Notes: generated by a model not told the origin, from the letters alone. Counted from the first letter of the stretch, positions 47,601 through 58,400 are shown. The stretch: DNA of 64,000 bases from Pomphorhynchus laevis (GCA_012934845.2 WNNJ02003384.1:1-64000); one strand, 5' to 3'. Numbers and translations are program-made.

Positions 47601-50600
47601 AACGTGGCAAATGCGTGCAAAATGCACGCTTACATGACCACTAACAAACAAAAAAAGAACATCAAAGGTCACAGGTAATTAGTTAATTGTTGAAATAAAA
47701 TTGGATTTGGCGTTTGAAGTACGGCATAGATGTTGATTGGCGGATATGAACAGGCAGTTGATTCCACAAGAGAGGAGCAGCCACAACGAAGGAGCGGAAG
47801 CCAAAAGAGGTAGAGTAGATTGGGACATGTAAAAGAAGGGAATTACGGGAACGCAGAGCACAATACACAGTACGATAATTGTCGAGAAAAGGAAGGTTGA
47901 GAAATGAAGGGGTATGAGAAGTTATAAGGCGAAAAGCAATGATAAGAAGACGAATTTGAACACAATTCGAATTTGAATAAATTAATATTATATTAATTTA
48001 TAATATTAATATTAAATATTAATATTAAATATTAATATTTATAATATTAAATATTAAATATTAATATTTATAATATTAAATATTAATATTAATATTATTA
48101 TTTTTAATAATAATATTAATTATTAATAATAATTAATATTAATTATTATATTATTATATTTAATAATATTAAAATATTATTATTAATTACTAATGTGAAT
48201 TGTATAACAAGGATTAAAAACAAATAGAGGTGGACAGAGGTTTACAAAATGATACAACTTCATATTTTAATTCGAAAACAAGAAAAGGTACAACTGTCAA
48301 AAGGTATATAGAAAAATTGTAAATTTATAAAAACTTTACTCATTATATAAACATATAATATTAGGTGGTATTATAATGTACATTTTAAATTTAAAAATAG
48401 AAATATATTCGTCATAAAAAAAGAACTTTTATAACCCAGTACTGAATTCAAGTTTTATGAAGTTTTTAATAGATGGTATAACATGTATTAGAATTAAGAT
48501 TAAAGGTCACTATTATAAGAATATAATATTTATCATAAGTGTGGCAGCCACGAAAGTAGCGACAAAACGATAACTAGTACTGTTTCGTCATTGTTTAGTT
48601 AGTACTATTTGTTTATGATCCTTTTTGACAAAGCATGTCGAGACAATTAGGCTTGCAATATTTAGAGCTTAGCATTGTCTAGCTCTAAGAATGTTTTGAT
48701 TTGCTTTGTGATGTTTACCGGTCATCCTCTGAATCCAGCAGTGGAGGGTACTCGGCACTGATGATTTTGATTCTTTCGTGGCTGCCACACTGATGATAAA
48801 CCTCTTCCAACAGATATCTCAAATAAAAAGTATATAATTCTTTTTCCGCTTCTTTTCACCCTTCTTCTTGGTGATTTATCTTCCATCGTGGTCCCTTTCG
48901 GCTTTGAAGTTATTCAGTACGCTGACGATATAGTAATCTATGCACCATGCACACTAATATCTGCATCCAACCTCGCTTCCGATGCATCGTCTTGCCTCTC
49001 TGCTATTCACGCATATCTTTGTTCAATCCGTATGTTTTTAAACAACGAGAAATCTAACAAGATGTGGATAACACCGCGCCACTCTTACACCCTAGATTTT
49101 CCAGTATTCATACACAATTTCCGTATACCAGAAGTGACTATCATGACAATCCTCGGCGTCCCTTTTGACAATAATCTCTCGTTTCTGCCTTTCATTCGTA
49201 GCAAGATCAGTTCATGCTCCCTCATCCTCCGTGACATCCGAAGTGTCCGTAGAAACCTCGACGTCAAATCGACAGCTATTTTTATCTCCAGCCTTTTCAT
49301 GCCTCGTCTAGAATATTGCTTAGGTCTTCTCGTAAACTGTCCAGCATATCAATTTCACTATTTACAAAGGATTCTGCACACGGCTGCTAGAGTCATCTTC
49401 CGCCTTCGCAAGTACGATCACATCTCCAACACCCTCCGCATCCTTAACTGGCTCGACATTCCGAGCCGCATAACCTCTCAAATTCTCACACTTGCATGGC
49501 AAATCAAATTCCGGCACAACCTTCCTTATCTATATCTTCCTGATAGCGCATCCAATATGACGACTGGTCTCTCCCTAAGAAGTCATCGCTCCTACTCGCT
49601 TTTCGTCCCCCGTCACAACGGTAATCACGGATATCGTGCGTTCACCATCGCTGCACCACGCCTTTGGAACAAACTTCCTCGAGACACAAAATCATTGACG
49701 TCGCTTAAACACTTCAAAACTTCCTTGTTCGCCATACTTCTTGCAAACGAATTAAAATAACACTTTAAGCCGCAATCAATTCAATAACTCTACATACAAG
49801 TTCAAACATTCATCGGACGTAAACTTGTCTTTTAATTTTTATAGTGGGCCTGTAAATGGTTTTATTTTACCACAAAGGCCACTCTAAATAAATTCTATTC
49901 TATTCTATAATGTATAATACATTATATACATTATTATCCATTATAATGTACAATATGACAATTACAGAAGCAGATAGCTTACTTCAAATTTTATATTAAG
50001 TTATTTGTAAATCACTCATTCAAAGTCAACATATACGCCTATATGTGCTTGATATGGTGACATGAACTTATTTGGTTTCGAGACAAATATGGTTACGTCA
50101 TATGTGAGACATTTAAATATCTATCACAATTAATTGTACAAGAGAGATCGATACTACGCTAAAATATGAGCGTGTTCATTATCTTATTTCTTTTATTAGT
50201 TCAAAATTATTTGTAAAAGGCAATTCGGAAGGCATGTGCTTGAAAATATGAAAATGATGATTGACGATACATTTTTTAGAGCTAAATAAAATTAGAAGTG
50301 TGGATGATCATTCGAAACTTAGCCAGCTTCGATCCAACTTTACAAATTATTCATTTACATGTGATATAATAAAGTGAAGTTGCAAAATACCCGCAAAATA
50401 AAATAAAATTTTAAGTATTATTAGAATATTATTTCCAATCGCTTTTAAATTTGTATAAAAAATAATTATAATTTAAAAATACGGTGTTAAGATAACGTTA
50501 TATCCTTTATTAACGCCAATTGATTGTAGATACTTTTAGTCGATTGCCAAAACACTGATCAAATAAAGCGTATAATTTCGTTATTCCAATGTGAAGGAAT

Positions 50601-53600
50601 TGATGCTGAATATCGACTGCACAAATATCGAATTCAAAGAAACAACACTTACGTAGTCCATTGTATAAAGGACTTATCAATAAAATCATCTTGGTTCAGA
50701 CTTTATGGATATATTTAGACAATCGCAAATTAAAAATCAGTAATTTCGAATATAAATGTTTCATGTTATCCCTTGCAATTATATCTAAAGAAATACAATA
50801 ATACAAATTTTAATTATTATTTGTTATTTATTTTTAGATATATTTAACTTAAATTGTCTATCTTGTTACAATTTATCACATAATAGCATACTTTCAACAC
50901 AGAGAAAAGCGGAGGTCTCATCAAATCCGTATTGGTTTTCAACTTTGCACGTATATTCAGCCATGTCTGCCATTTGACATGATTGAATCTCCAAAGTACA
51001 TATCCCGTGGTTAAATCTGATATCATAGTGAAGGTCACCAGGTAATAGTATAGTTCGTCCTCGTGCCCAGGTTACCTGTAAATTTCAAAAATTTCAACTA
51101 CACAAAATATTTATAACAAAGTGACTACGCAATCAATAACAAAACCGTTTGCAACAATGAATTGATTTAATAAGATCACGTGAACAAAAACGTTTTTTAA
51201 TATAATCTAATATTTAATTTAATATAAAATAATATTCAATTTAATAATAATTTTATAATATCTCCTGATCACATCAGTGTTAAATATAAAGAAAGAATGC
51301 TTTGATTACATCTCGGACAATGCGGTTTCAGAAATTCGTTACATTGAAGGTTTCATATAGTGAAGAATTTCTAGCTGTATTGGATGGTTAGCCTAATCGG
51401 TAAGAAGTAGACCAACCGATCAAAATAACTATGGTTCTAATCTGATAGTGCAAATAGTATTTAAAATGAAACTACGGCGGTACACATCATTCCAATAAAA
51501 CCGTGCCTACCATCGCGCGGTTGTAGCGAACGAAACAATATCAAAATTTCAGTCTAAAATCTGCATACTATGAGTCAAGATGTATAGAAATGGGGAAACA
51601 GCCTCGTGTGATGTAGTAAAATGCTTGTACATTGACGAATATGTAAATTATAAATGCTTTTACATATTTGACACATTTTAATATTTGACAAATATTAAAA
51701 TTTAATATAATATTTAATATTTTAATATTCATAAAATATTTCTAAAATTATGATATTTATTTTATTATATTTATAATATAATAATAAAATTCAATACATT
51801 GAAGGTTTCATATATTGAAGCATTTCTAGCTGTATTGGATGGTTAGCCTAGTCGGTAAGACGTAGACCAATTGGTTCTAATCTGATAGTGCAAATAAAGT
51901 TCAAAATGAAACTACGGTGGTACACAGACTTTTGATGAATCCAAGTGTATTTCGTGACAGCAGCGGACGAAACAATACCAATGTCAGGATAAAGTCTGGA
52001 ATATTGTATGTCAAAGTGCATGCAATTGAAAGTAATGATAACGTAACTGGTTTCTGCTGCGAAATCAACTTGGGTGATCTAGCAAAATTGACAAAATAAA
52101 TGAAAGAATTCATTAAAGGATCACCAGCATCAATTCAGTTAAAATGTCCTTTTAAATTATATTCTTGTACAACAGTCACCTACATGTTGCATAATAAACA
52201 TATTAGTGTCACATTGTACGATTATTCTTTCGTTCAACTGCATTGGAATTAGTTAATATCTTAATATACCGTTCTTTGGTATATAATGAAAGAATAAAAA
52301 ATAAAATATTTGATTAAATATTCAAAATAAAACTGTATTTATTTAATTTTTTACAATTAATAGCGAAATTCTCAGGAAGTAATAGGAATGAAGTTTAAAG
52401 GATAATGAAAAAGAAGGAAACAGTGACTTTATCTATAGATTTGCTGTCTAAATTAAACTTCATAAAAATTGATGTTTATTTTTAATAAAGACCCAAACCT
52501 GATAGCATAGCAGTTCCTCCTGATGACCTCTAATTCTTATTCTGATACAACGTCTGTTATTTATTAGTCAATACATAAAAATTGATTTTTATTTTTAATT
52601 TCAATTTATAATTCACTAAGTTGAAGTTAATTATAGATCCGGATTTATTTTATTTTAACTTGATATAAAATCTTATAACAATTATTTATTATTAATTAAT
52701 TTTTTATTATTTAACTATTTAACTTTTTTTTTGCATTATTTTTAATTTGCAATATAAAATACGTAGACTCAGTTAGCCTACTTAATTTGATCAATAAGCA
52801 TATCTACTTAACAATCTCTAGCCGGTGCCAATGAAAATGATAGGCGCGCTGAATCCAGCACGCAGGTTGGCAATTGCACTAAACGTTGACGGATCACGGA
52901 TTAAGAACAAAACTATTAAGCTTGAGATAGTGAATAATTACAACGGATAAAAGGTATTTAAAAAATAAATAAAATTGTTAGGGTATTTACGACAAATTTT
53001 TATATAATATTATATATTATAATATATATTATAATATATTAAATATATTATAATATATATTATAATATTATAATATTTTTATAATATATTTTTGTATTTT
53101 TTAATTCTAAATTGTAAAATGATCGCAGACATATATTTATACTTTAATTCAAGATGTAGATAAAATCATATGTGCATATTATTAATACATTATTTAAAAA
53201 TATTGAAACTTGATCTGGAAAAATTACGCAAATTTTTAAAAAACTTGGTATAACCTTCAATCTACCCCATTAAGGAGGAGAGGGGGCAAAGTATTTAACG
53301 AGATGATCAACGCCATCAGCAACCAAGCATCATTCTGAGGTAAGCAAGCGCTTCGATAGTATTGTCGAAGCGCTGGCTATCAAAGTGTCAAGCATCTTCT
53401 CAAAGAATTCGCTTCCTTCCCCTCAAGGGGGGGGAATATTCGTTAATATATATAGTACTTAAAGTGTTTGAATCGAGCATATTCTCCAGCCTGCAAGCTC
53501 TCGCCACTCCTAGATAGTCATGTGATAACCGGTAGCGATCGTCAGTAAGATGAACTACCACACGCCTTCTCGGCTGCCTCTGTGATATTGTGAAAATGCA

Positions 53601-54464
53601 TTTCCGACATGTAGCTAAAATTTCGAAATAGCGTTAGCTCTTAAATCATACAATTTGCAATGCAGATCATCATTAAGAAGCAGATGATCAAACTTTCGTA
53701 TACTTAATTGTCTGTGTGATACTCTAATATTGAATTCATTTTAATCAAAATAATTTTATTTCTTACCAGAATATTTTACGCCGTGTGGTAGTTTATTTTA
53801 CTGACGATAGCTACAGAGCTATCATATGACCGTTTAGGAGTGACAAGAGTTTGCGGACTGAATAATATGTTCTATTCAAACAAACACTTCAGAGAACAAA
53901 TCATCTAGAAAGCATTGCTATCCGCAATCCCTAGCAATACCGATTCCGACCAACTTTAAAGATTATATATTTATTTTTTTATTTATATTAGAATTTTAAT
54001 AAGAATTTACAGGAAGAAAATCTAAAATGTTTACAAAATATATAAATATTGTTTTCTTGTTACATCAAATTAAATCCAATTAAATCTCGCATCCAATTAA
54101 ATCATCATTTAAATCATCAAACAAATTAAGGCAGCAGATTATTTATGCTAAATTTCAGCTTTTAAATTAGAAATTCGTTATTAAGTGATTTTTATTTTGA
54201 TCAAAATAAGATAAGATCAAATTAATATATCAAAATCCACTTAAGAAGTAATTACTGAAATAAGAAATATTACCTGGGCATTAGAATCACTATCAATTAA
54301 GCATGACAGCTTTACATGGAGCGATTCCTGTATAACACGTGATCTAAGTCGCTGAGTGAACGTCGGACGCTTGTCGTAAATTCTGTTTAATTCGAATCCA
54401 GGTACAGGAATATTCTTAACATAACTTGGAATAGGTAGGATTGCTGTAATGTAGTCAAATCTAT
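26280..54464 (-). CDS. I-set immunoglobulin-repeat muscle-type protein, 3' end, ten exons
   Basis: Exons in transcript order: 54464-54274, 51075-50892, 46998-46876, 39910-39771, 34850-34694, 34009-33864, 33373-33271, 28561-28358, 28312-28199, 26476-26280 (TAG at 26280-26282). Every junction has AG/GT signals, and the intron phases (0 or 1) match throughout, giving 518 residues of C terminus. Four I-set Ig domains are visible. Most are encoded as two exon halves split near the core tryptophan. Such proteins (UNC-89/obscurin, titin-like, stretchin families) organise muscle sarcomeres or the cytoskeleton; which family this belongs to cannot be settled here. No kinase or Fn3 domain is seen in this part. 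More 5' exons must exist, since the first exon starts mid-protein with RFDYITAILP; none was identified between 54465 and 64000. The introns are 0.05-7 kb long and host many repeats. Confidence 0.88.
26520..27710. repeat. Complex tandem repeat in the last intron
   Basis: A block containing GTGAATTAAGCGTGCATTC recurs at about 26591, 27058, 27425 and 27643 (spacings 467, 367, 218). Short runs of an 11-bp subrepeat (AGTATCATATT) at about 26823, 26935 and 27290 account for part of the length variation. Confidence 0.85.
28562..30140. other. Intron sequence, mostly unassigned
   Basis: Mostly AT-rich. A minus-strand frame at 29809-30003 and its neighbourhood have higher GC, but no family was recognised. 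Confidence 0.35.
30142..31350 (-). mobile_element. Penelope-like 3' tails, two copies, one interrupted by a LINE piece
   Basis: The terminal motif CTAACTGAGTCTACGTATT occurs at about 30147 and again at about 30897. Each is followed by the same AT-rich tail. The first tail is cut by a LINE fragment at 30265-30567. The second continues into the ~130-bp structured repeat at 31085-31235 and a short coding remnant to ~31350. Old, truncated copies inside an intron of the Ig gene. Confidence 0.75.
30265..30567 (-). mobile_element. CR1/L2-like LINE C-terminal fragment, nested
   Basis: It reads PLQRIINTAVRVLFRLRRFD, INLPFLDDTRPTSLSLRS and further family phrases. This is the post-RT region also seen at 48.9-49.8 kb (LQRILHTAARVIFRLRKYDH). 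It has markedly higher GC than the Penelope-like tail it sits in. Confidence 0.7.
31366..32140. other. Intron sequence, nothing recognised
   Basis: AT-rich intronic DNA; the frame at 31360-31563 has no recognisable features. Confidence 0.35.
32145..32450 (+). mobile_element. Penelope-like 3' repeat and tail, opposite orientation
   Basis: The ~130-bp structured repeat, diverged, followed by the usual AT-rich tail, in plus orientation. A further scrap of the structured repeat lies at about 32645-32685. Confidence 0.65.
32550..32612. repeat. (TA)n microsatellite
   Basis: About 30 TA units in uninterrupted series, inside an intron. Confidence 0.95.
35085..36675 (-). mobile_element. Best-preserved Penelope-like element copy
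   Basis: Read on the minus strand it holds, in order: an RT entry region (IPIFYIGIQ, NPIKSRFICSAFRCTLKPLS, INTYDFSMLYTNLD) at 36314-36667; a central RT region (VGTSIFRKIKAGQMGGNSRP, IIADLFLSFLEYEF) at 36023-36214; a palm piece at 35870-36000; a C-terminal region (IPYNIKYNTLNNEILRIATI) at 35602-35784; and the structured ~130-bp repeat (35340-35490). An AT tail ends at the terminal motif near 35090. No GIY-YIG endonuclease coding is seen between the RT end and the 3' repeat. It lacks the N-terminal half and has several breaks. It lies in an intron of the Ig gene, same strand. Confidence 0.85.
36785..37262 (-). mobile_element. Second Penelope-like fragment, abutting
   Basis: It repeats the C-terminal, palm and central RT segments of the neighbouring copy in the same order and strand. 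Truncated and broken. Confidence 0.75.
37263..39770. other. Intron sequence, AT-rich, nothing recognised
   Basis: Many short imperfect inverted repeats of TAATTATTAATAATTA type are present, but no element or frame that could be named. Confidence 0.4.
39945..46555. repeat. 6.6-kb minisatellite with 14-bp unit filling an intron
   Basis: The unit is AACAGTCCAAAGAT or close variants. The left part (39945-40950) is divergent. About 19 copies of the AACAGTCCAAAGAG variant follow (40960-41230), then a nearly pure core (41289-44701), a divergent zone to ~45180, and a second diverged subtype (GAGCAGTCCAAAAA) to 46555. It occupies about 95% of the intron 39911-46875 of the Ig gene and begins ~35 bp from the splice acceptor. 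Confidence 0.97.
41289..44701. repeat. Homogeneous core of the 14-bp minisatellite (~244 copies)
   Basis: About 3.4 kb of AACAGTCCAAAGAT with only three variant units noticed (near 42617, 42771 and 43959). Two of these carry the same change 154 bp (11 units) apart, which suggests a multi-unit duplication step. The long minus-strand open frames here exist only because the 14-mer contains no stop in any minus-strand frame. Confidence 0.97.
46876..46998 (-). other. Linker exon of the Ig-repeat protein
   Basis: It encodes a charged linker (RSKKPNDINIEMSDIKPSFE to ETTKIVK) between Ig domains A and B. The donor GTAAGT at 46875 opens the intron that contains the 6.6-kb minisatellite. Confidence 0.8.
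47001..47680. other. Intron sequence, nothing recognised
   Basis: AT-rich intronic DNA without recognised elements. Confidence 0.35.
47683..47965 (-). mobile_element. CR1/L2-like LINE C-terminal fragment
   Basis: The minus strand reads CALRSRNSLLLHVPIYST, FRSFVVAAPLLWNQLPVHIR and FKRQIQFYF. This is the conserved tail after the RT in CR1/L2-type LINEs (AAPRLWNxLP signature). It is 5'-truncated and followed at 47970-48200 by AT-rich inverted repeats. Confidence 0.75.
47970..48200. repeat. AATATT-type self-complementary tract
   Basis: About 200 bases made almost wholly of TAATATTAATATTAAATATT-like words. A related tract lies at 47495-47600. They form dense inverted repeats and carry no gene. 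Confidence 0.7.
48529..48800. mobile_element. Non-autonomous terminal-inverted-repeat element (272 bp)
   Basis: Its ends match as ~28-bp inverted repeats with one mismatch; the inner part is GTGTGGCAGCCACGAAAG (48539-48556) and its reverse complement (48773-48790). The interior is non-coding. No clear target-site duplication is seen, so the superfamily is open. It lies ~50 bp upstream of the LINE fragment. Confidence 0.75.
48850..49910 (+). mobile_element. CR1/L2-like LINE, RT C-terminal half and 3' end
   Basis: About 290 codons are open from the RT palm (FEVIQYADDIVIYA) through LEYCLGLLVNCPAYQFHYLQ, RILHTAARVIFRLRKYDH and AAPRLWNKLPRDTKSLTSLK to a stop at 49760. The catalytic YADD is intact. 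A 3' UTR then ends in short ATTCT-type repeats near 49890-49910, as CR1/L2 elements do. It is 5'-truncated with no intact endonuclease. It lies in an intron of the Ig gene on the opposite strand. The good open frame suggests a fairly young insertion. Confidence 0.85.
49911..50891. other. Intron sequence, nothing recognised
   Basis: AT-rich intronic DNA without recognised elements. Confidence 0.35.
51340..52025 (+). repeat. Pair of tRNA-like SINE copies, 455 bp apart
   Basis: Copies at 51340-51590 and 51795-52025 share the block starting ACATTGAAGGTTTCATAT. The first has an A-box-like TTAGCCTAATCGG (51388-51400) and a B-box-like GGTTCTAATCT (51433-51443), with tRNA-like spacing. The second lacks about 15 bases between them. 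Homology continues past the head into GAACGAAACAATA. They are likely a tRNA-derived SINE family, inside an intron of the Ig gene. Confidence 0.55.
52490..52777 (+). mobile_element. Penelope-like 3' tail, plus orientation
   Basis: The second half of the structured repeat (CCTGATAGCATAGCAGTTCC) followed by the AT-rich tail, ending exactly at TACGTAGACTCAGTTAGC (52760-52777). This end, in the opposite orientation, independently confirms the family terminus. Confidence 0.75.
53347..53374. repeat. Perfect 10-bp hairpin
   Basis: AGCGCTTCGA and its reverse complement flank an 8-base loop, in a GC-richer block (53270-53450). This could be part of a mobile element or structured RNA; it is not identified. 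Confidence 0.6.
53490..53862. repeat. Foldback element with ~75-bp arms
   Basis: Arms at about 53490-53565 and 53788-53862 are inverted copies (CGTCAGTAAGATGAACTACC against its diverged complement). The arm sequence is related to the dispersed family at 17135-17590. The right arm holds a perfect GATAGCT/AGCTATC hairpin. Confidence 0.65.
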
Positions 54465-55670
54465 CTAAAGAATGACGTTTATTATATAAATAACGTTAAT
54501 TATTAATTAAATTATTTATTAAATAACATAATTATTTAATATATCGTATACATGTTGCTTAATTAGTTTAAATTTTGATTAGAGCATACAGCTGCGATAC
54601 ATTTATAGTTTTTAAAGCTTATGGGATAGGTAAGCTATAAAATGGTATCCTTATAGCTTATGGTGATCTTGAATGGATAACCAAACCGTTTAAAACGAGT
54701 GAAGCCTAAGATAACAGTTCAAGACCTAAACGAAATTTCTTACTTTAAAATATCATAACTTAATACCTGAGATGAAATCAAGCGATACCATCTGGTATGG
54801 TATCATAATTTAATGGTTAAGTAAAACAAAAATAGTATAAATATTATAAATAAATTAATAAATAAATTAGTATTATAAATTCTTGTTTCGATCTCGACGC
54901 CAGTTTAAGCTATTTCTCAGTGTCAATAAATTGTAGTATTTAAAATTAGGTGGCACACTTAAAGATAAAAATGACATTAAATTTATTTGATCATTGTTAC
55001 AATTGACGCAAAATCAGCAGGCAAAATATGATTCATACTGTTTAATGAATTTGACAGTAGATAAAAAAGGTTCAAAGAATTTGTTTTGCTTTCCTACTTG
55101 GAATTAGTGAAGTAGAAAACTTCTAAATAGCTTCCAATATCTGACAATTGGTTCCTTAGTTTGACAAATTTTGTGTCGAAAGATTAAAATTTTAAATTTA
55201 AGCGATTTTAGAAATACTAAATTCCAAAGCAACTCCAAACGGCCAAAAATAAATTTGCTCCCGATAAGTTAGAAGACCTTTCAAGATCATTAAAATGTGA
55301 GTATTTATTTTATGATTTATTTTATTTTCTGATGAATTAGGATTTATAAAAAAGGGAGATAATTTATTAAAAAGACACTTATTTTTCGAGGATGGTAACT
55401 GTTTATTGGCGACATGCGTAATACTTAAGTTTCCTATGTTATTTTTACAATTGAAATTTGAATGTTAAATAATATACTTTGTTAGCTAAAGAAGTAAGAT
55501 TTATCTGAAATTTTCAAATTCTCTAAAACGTTTCCCTAAAAATTATAACAAATTGTACAGCTAGAAACTATTTTATTGTTGATGTGGTGTTCAGCGTATC
55601 TATTGTTTTTAAAGATAAACAAGACAAATGAGAACATGAAAATACATGTAAGAGTGATGAGCATGCTGTC
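54465..55670. other. Nothing recognised
   Basis: AT-rich sequence upstream (for the minus strand) of the first visible Ig exon. It may be intronic. No exon was identified. Confidence 0.35.
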
Positions 55671-56258
55671 TTGCAAAAACAGCAAACACAAGTTGATGAT
55701 CGTTCATGTATGATTCCTCGTTTTTCTAGATTTAACGAACATCTTAAGATACACTTCGGGTATTCGCCAATAAATAATAAGGCATACACGATCGTTCCGG
55801 CTAATAAAGGAATAAACAGAAGTGTTATCTGCGCAATTAATTCGAAAGGTATTATCGGATATCAATATCGTCAAGGATCCTACAATGCAAATCTATTTAT
55901 TGAGTTTCTTCGTTGTGTGGTTGTTCCCTACTTTTCTAGAAATCCAAATGCTATTATTGTAATGGATAATGCTAGAATCCATAAAACAAATGCAGTTTTG
56001 TCGTTTTTTGCGGGAAAATCGTATTTTTTTAAATTCAATGTTCCGTATTCACCCCAGCTTAATCCAATCGAGGATTTTTTCTCAATGATCAAATCTTCAT
56101 TTACTGCAAAAAGACTCTCATAACCTGAATTAAACGTAGAAGAAACAATTGATTTGATCCTTTCATCTACAAACGATTATTCCTCACAATGTATTGGGTT
56201 TTATCGGAACATGAGAAATTGGCTAGAAAAGGCTAAATATGAAGAACCCTTTTATTAA
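55671..56258 (+). pseudogene. Tc1/mariner (IS630)-type transposase, C-terminal part, broken
   Basis: A DDE transposase catalyses cut-and-paste DNA transposition. The frame reads FNEHLKIHFGYSP, VPANKGINRSVICAI, then VMDNARIHK with the second catalytic Asp (codon at 55965) and VPYSPQLNPIEDFFSMIK with the Glu (56070). The spacing is D34E, as in Tc1-like enzymes. The first Asp, expected just before the FNEHL-like phrase, is not present, and the N-terminal DNA-binding part is missing. An in-frame TAA at 56121 cuts the frame; homologous sequence runs on for 44 codons to TAA at 56256. No terminal inverted repeats were found. Confidence 0.75.
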
Positions 56259-58129
56259 ATTAATTTCTTTAACTTTATCAAATACGATTTATTGAGTAAA
56301 AACACTTTTCATTTAAGTTATGTAGCAGTTAAGCTTCTGGTTCGGGTCAAAATTTAAAAACTAAACTATTTTTAACTATTTTTTGTATATATAAAAATGA
56401 ATAATTGTACATATAAAAATGAATAACCCTGTAATTAAGTGATAAAACATTGCATTTTATACTTTTATATTGCGTATGATCGGCGAACAGTCTGAAACCT
56501 GTTTATATTATATTAATGTATTTTGAATACAACGGATTATCATGTTAGCAAATGTTTAATGAAAAAAAATATTTTATATATAAAATATCAAAAAATATAA
56601 ATTATAATTTATCACTGGCAAATTCCATTTTATCTTTTTTCCACTTACCAATAAGTGGTACTAAAAATTACTGAAATAATTTAGAAGAGACGGCTATCCA
56701 ACGCTTATAAAATGCAATCGATAGAATTTATTAGTTCTACGTAATTATGCATATACTGAGATAAGTTATAAAGACTTTAATAAATATATCCTTACCATTT
56801 AAATGTTTCAATGAATAGGTTGCTCTTATAGACTGCGATATTTAAGCGATTACGTATTTCTAAGAGTTTATTTCTAATTGTAAATAAGCGTTAATTACTT
56901 CATGAGCAAATTTTAAACTTTTTAGGAAAACAAAATAAAAGACAGCTTTTAAGTTGTGTTTATAACAAATACCTTTCTTGTGTCCTTTATTCAGTAGGCG
57001 ATACTTATGAAGTAATTTATAAGTAAGCGAGGATGAGTAATTGTGATTAGTTGATGATTGGTATAGCTGCGGCAAAATAGTGCTGTAGATCATTGAAATT
57101 TCTCAATGTTATCTTATAAATGAACTTGATGGATTTGTACAATGCCGAAAAAACGGCAATTCTGATATAACTGGTTTACCTAGCTGTAATTTGTACTTGA
57201 TTGCAGCAGCTAACTACTCGAAAACAGTAAAATACATCGCTTTCAGAAGATCAACATTCGAATAAAAGCTGCATATTGACGAGTAAAGTTTACCATCACA
57301 CGCAAAAATAATGGAGATAAACCTTTGCTGCGCATAATCAGACATTGATATTGTTTCATAGTGTAGTAATTACGTAACTAATACAAAAATATAAGTCGGA
57401 ATCGTACTTTCTTTTTCCTAACAATAAATAAATATCATGAAAATCGAGTATATATTACTTTGCAAATTCCAGAACTAAAAAGTATGCGCGTTTTCTAAAC
57501 GAAAAGTTGATATATATGATTATTCCTAACTACTAATATCCAGAAATGATTATACGTTATGTCTTCAATGGCAAATATCAATGTTGGTCCCAAATTCATT
57601 CACAATGTCTTCGAAAGGCAATTAAAGATTCTTCCAGCAATTAAAGAATGCTCTTACTGTTCAAAATAATATTAATATTTTTATATTCATATTTCGATTA
57701 TAAACAAGTAAATAATAAAAATTATAAAGAAAACAATGAAAAGATAGAAAAGATATTTATGAACGTGCTACCCGCATATATTATATTATATTTATTAAGT
57801 AATCCTTTATCACCAAAAATAGCAACGCCGCTTTCCCGTGAATTTTTGCTGCAAGAATTTTTATGCGGATTTTTCGCTGATTAAGTAATGAAATAAAAAA
57901 TTGTTACGAAATCGACAATTAGCAATTTGCGGAATAAACCGCAAAAATTAAAATTATTATCATTAAAATTACTGTTTGCAAGAATTTGAATATTTACAAA
58001 CAAAAAATTAGCAGCTCAAAGAAAGCGATTAGTCGACTGGAGACCTTAAAGAGCACACAAGACACTCTACTGCTAGGACATAATATGTCCTGACATTAAT
58101 AATGAAATATTAAAGTTTTATCAAAGAGA
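56259..58129. other. Nothing recognised
   Basis: AT-rich. A 78-codon frame at 57648-57884 starts with a hydrophobic stretch (LLFKIILIFLYSYF) but matches no family I know. Splice-like signals occur, but no credible exon. Confidence 0.3.
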
Positions 58130-58400
58130 TAAATCTTTGACTTCTATGTATGAACAAAGTATGAATTATGTTCGTGTTCTAGGTAGTAAGTCTGAATCAT
58201 TTTTAGTAGGCGTTGGGCTTCGTCAGCGTTGTCCTTTTCTGCACTTTTGTTCCCTGTTTACATGGACAAAATTTCGAGACAGGCTGCTCTGACGGATGTC
58301 GATCTTCAGTTCGATTCCTTCAGGATACCATTTTGCCTTTTGCAAATGATGTTGTCTTGTTGGCTTCTTGTCCTGAGGACTTATAATGCCTACTTGATCT
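58130..58400 (+). mobile_element. LINE RT fragment
   Basis: In shifting frames it reads FLVGVGLRQRCP, LFPVYMDKISRQ and FANDVVLLASCPED. These correspond to RT motifs usually written VGVRQGCxLSPLLF and FADDVVLLA; the first catalytic Asp of the FADD box is Asn here. It is short and degraded. Confidence 0.65.

Larger units (their letters stand above)
50892..54464 (-). other. Ig domain A of the repeat protein (exons 54274-54464 and 50892-51075)
   Basis: The first half ends VKLSCLIDSDSNAQ and carries the B-strand cysteine. The second begins VTWARGRTIL and holds EYTCKVENQYG with the F-strand cysteine. The split just before the core Trp is a phase 0 intron. It is preceded by a linker with KNIPVPGFELNRIYDKRP. 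Confidence 0.85.

Noticed and set aside
57140-57200. Possible further upstream Ig exon on the minus strand
   Set aside because: A splice-like CTAG/GTAAACC context exists, but the translation shows no Ig or linker character and phase could not be confirmed.
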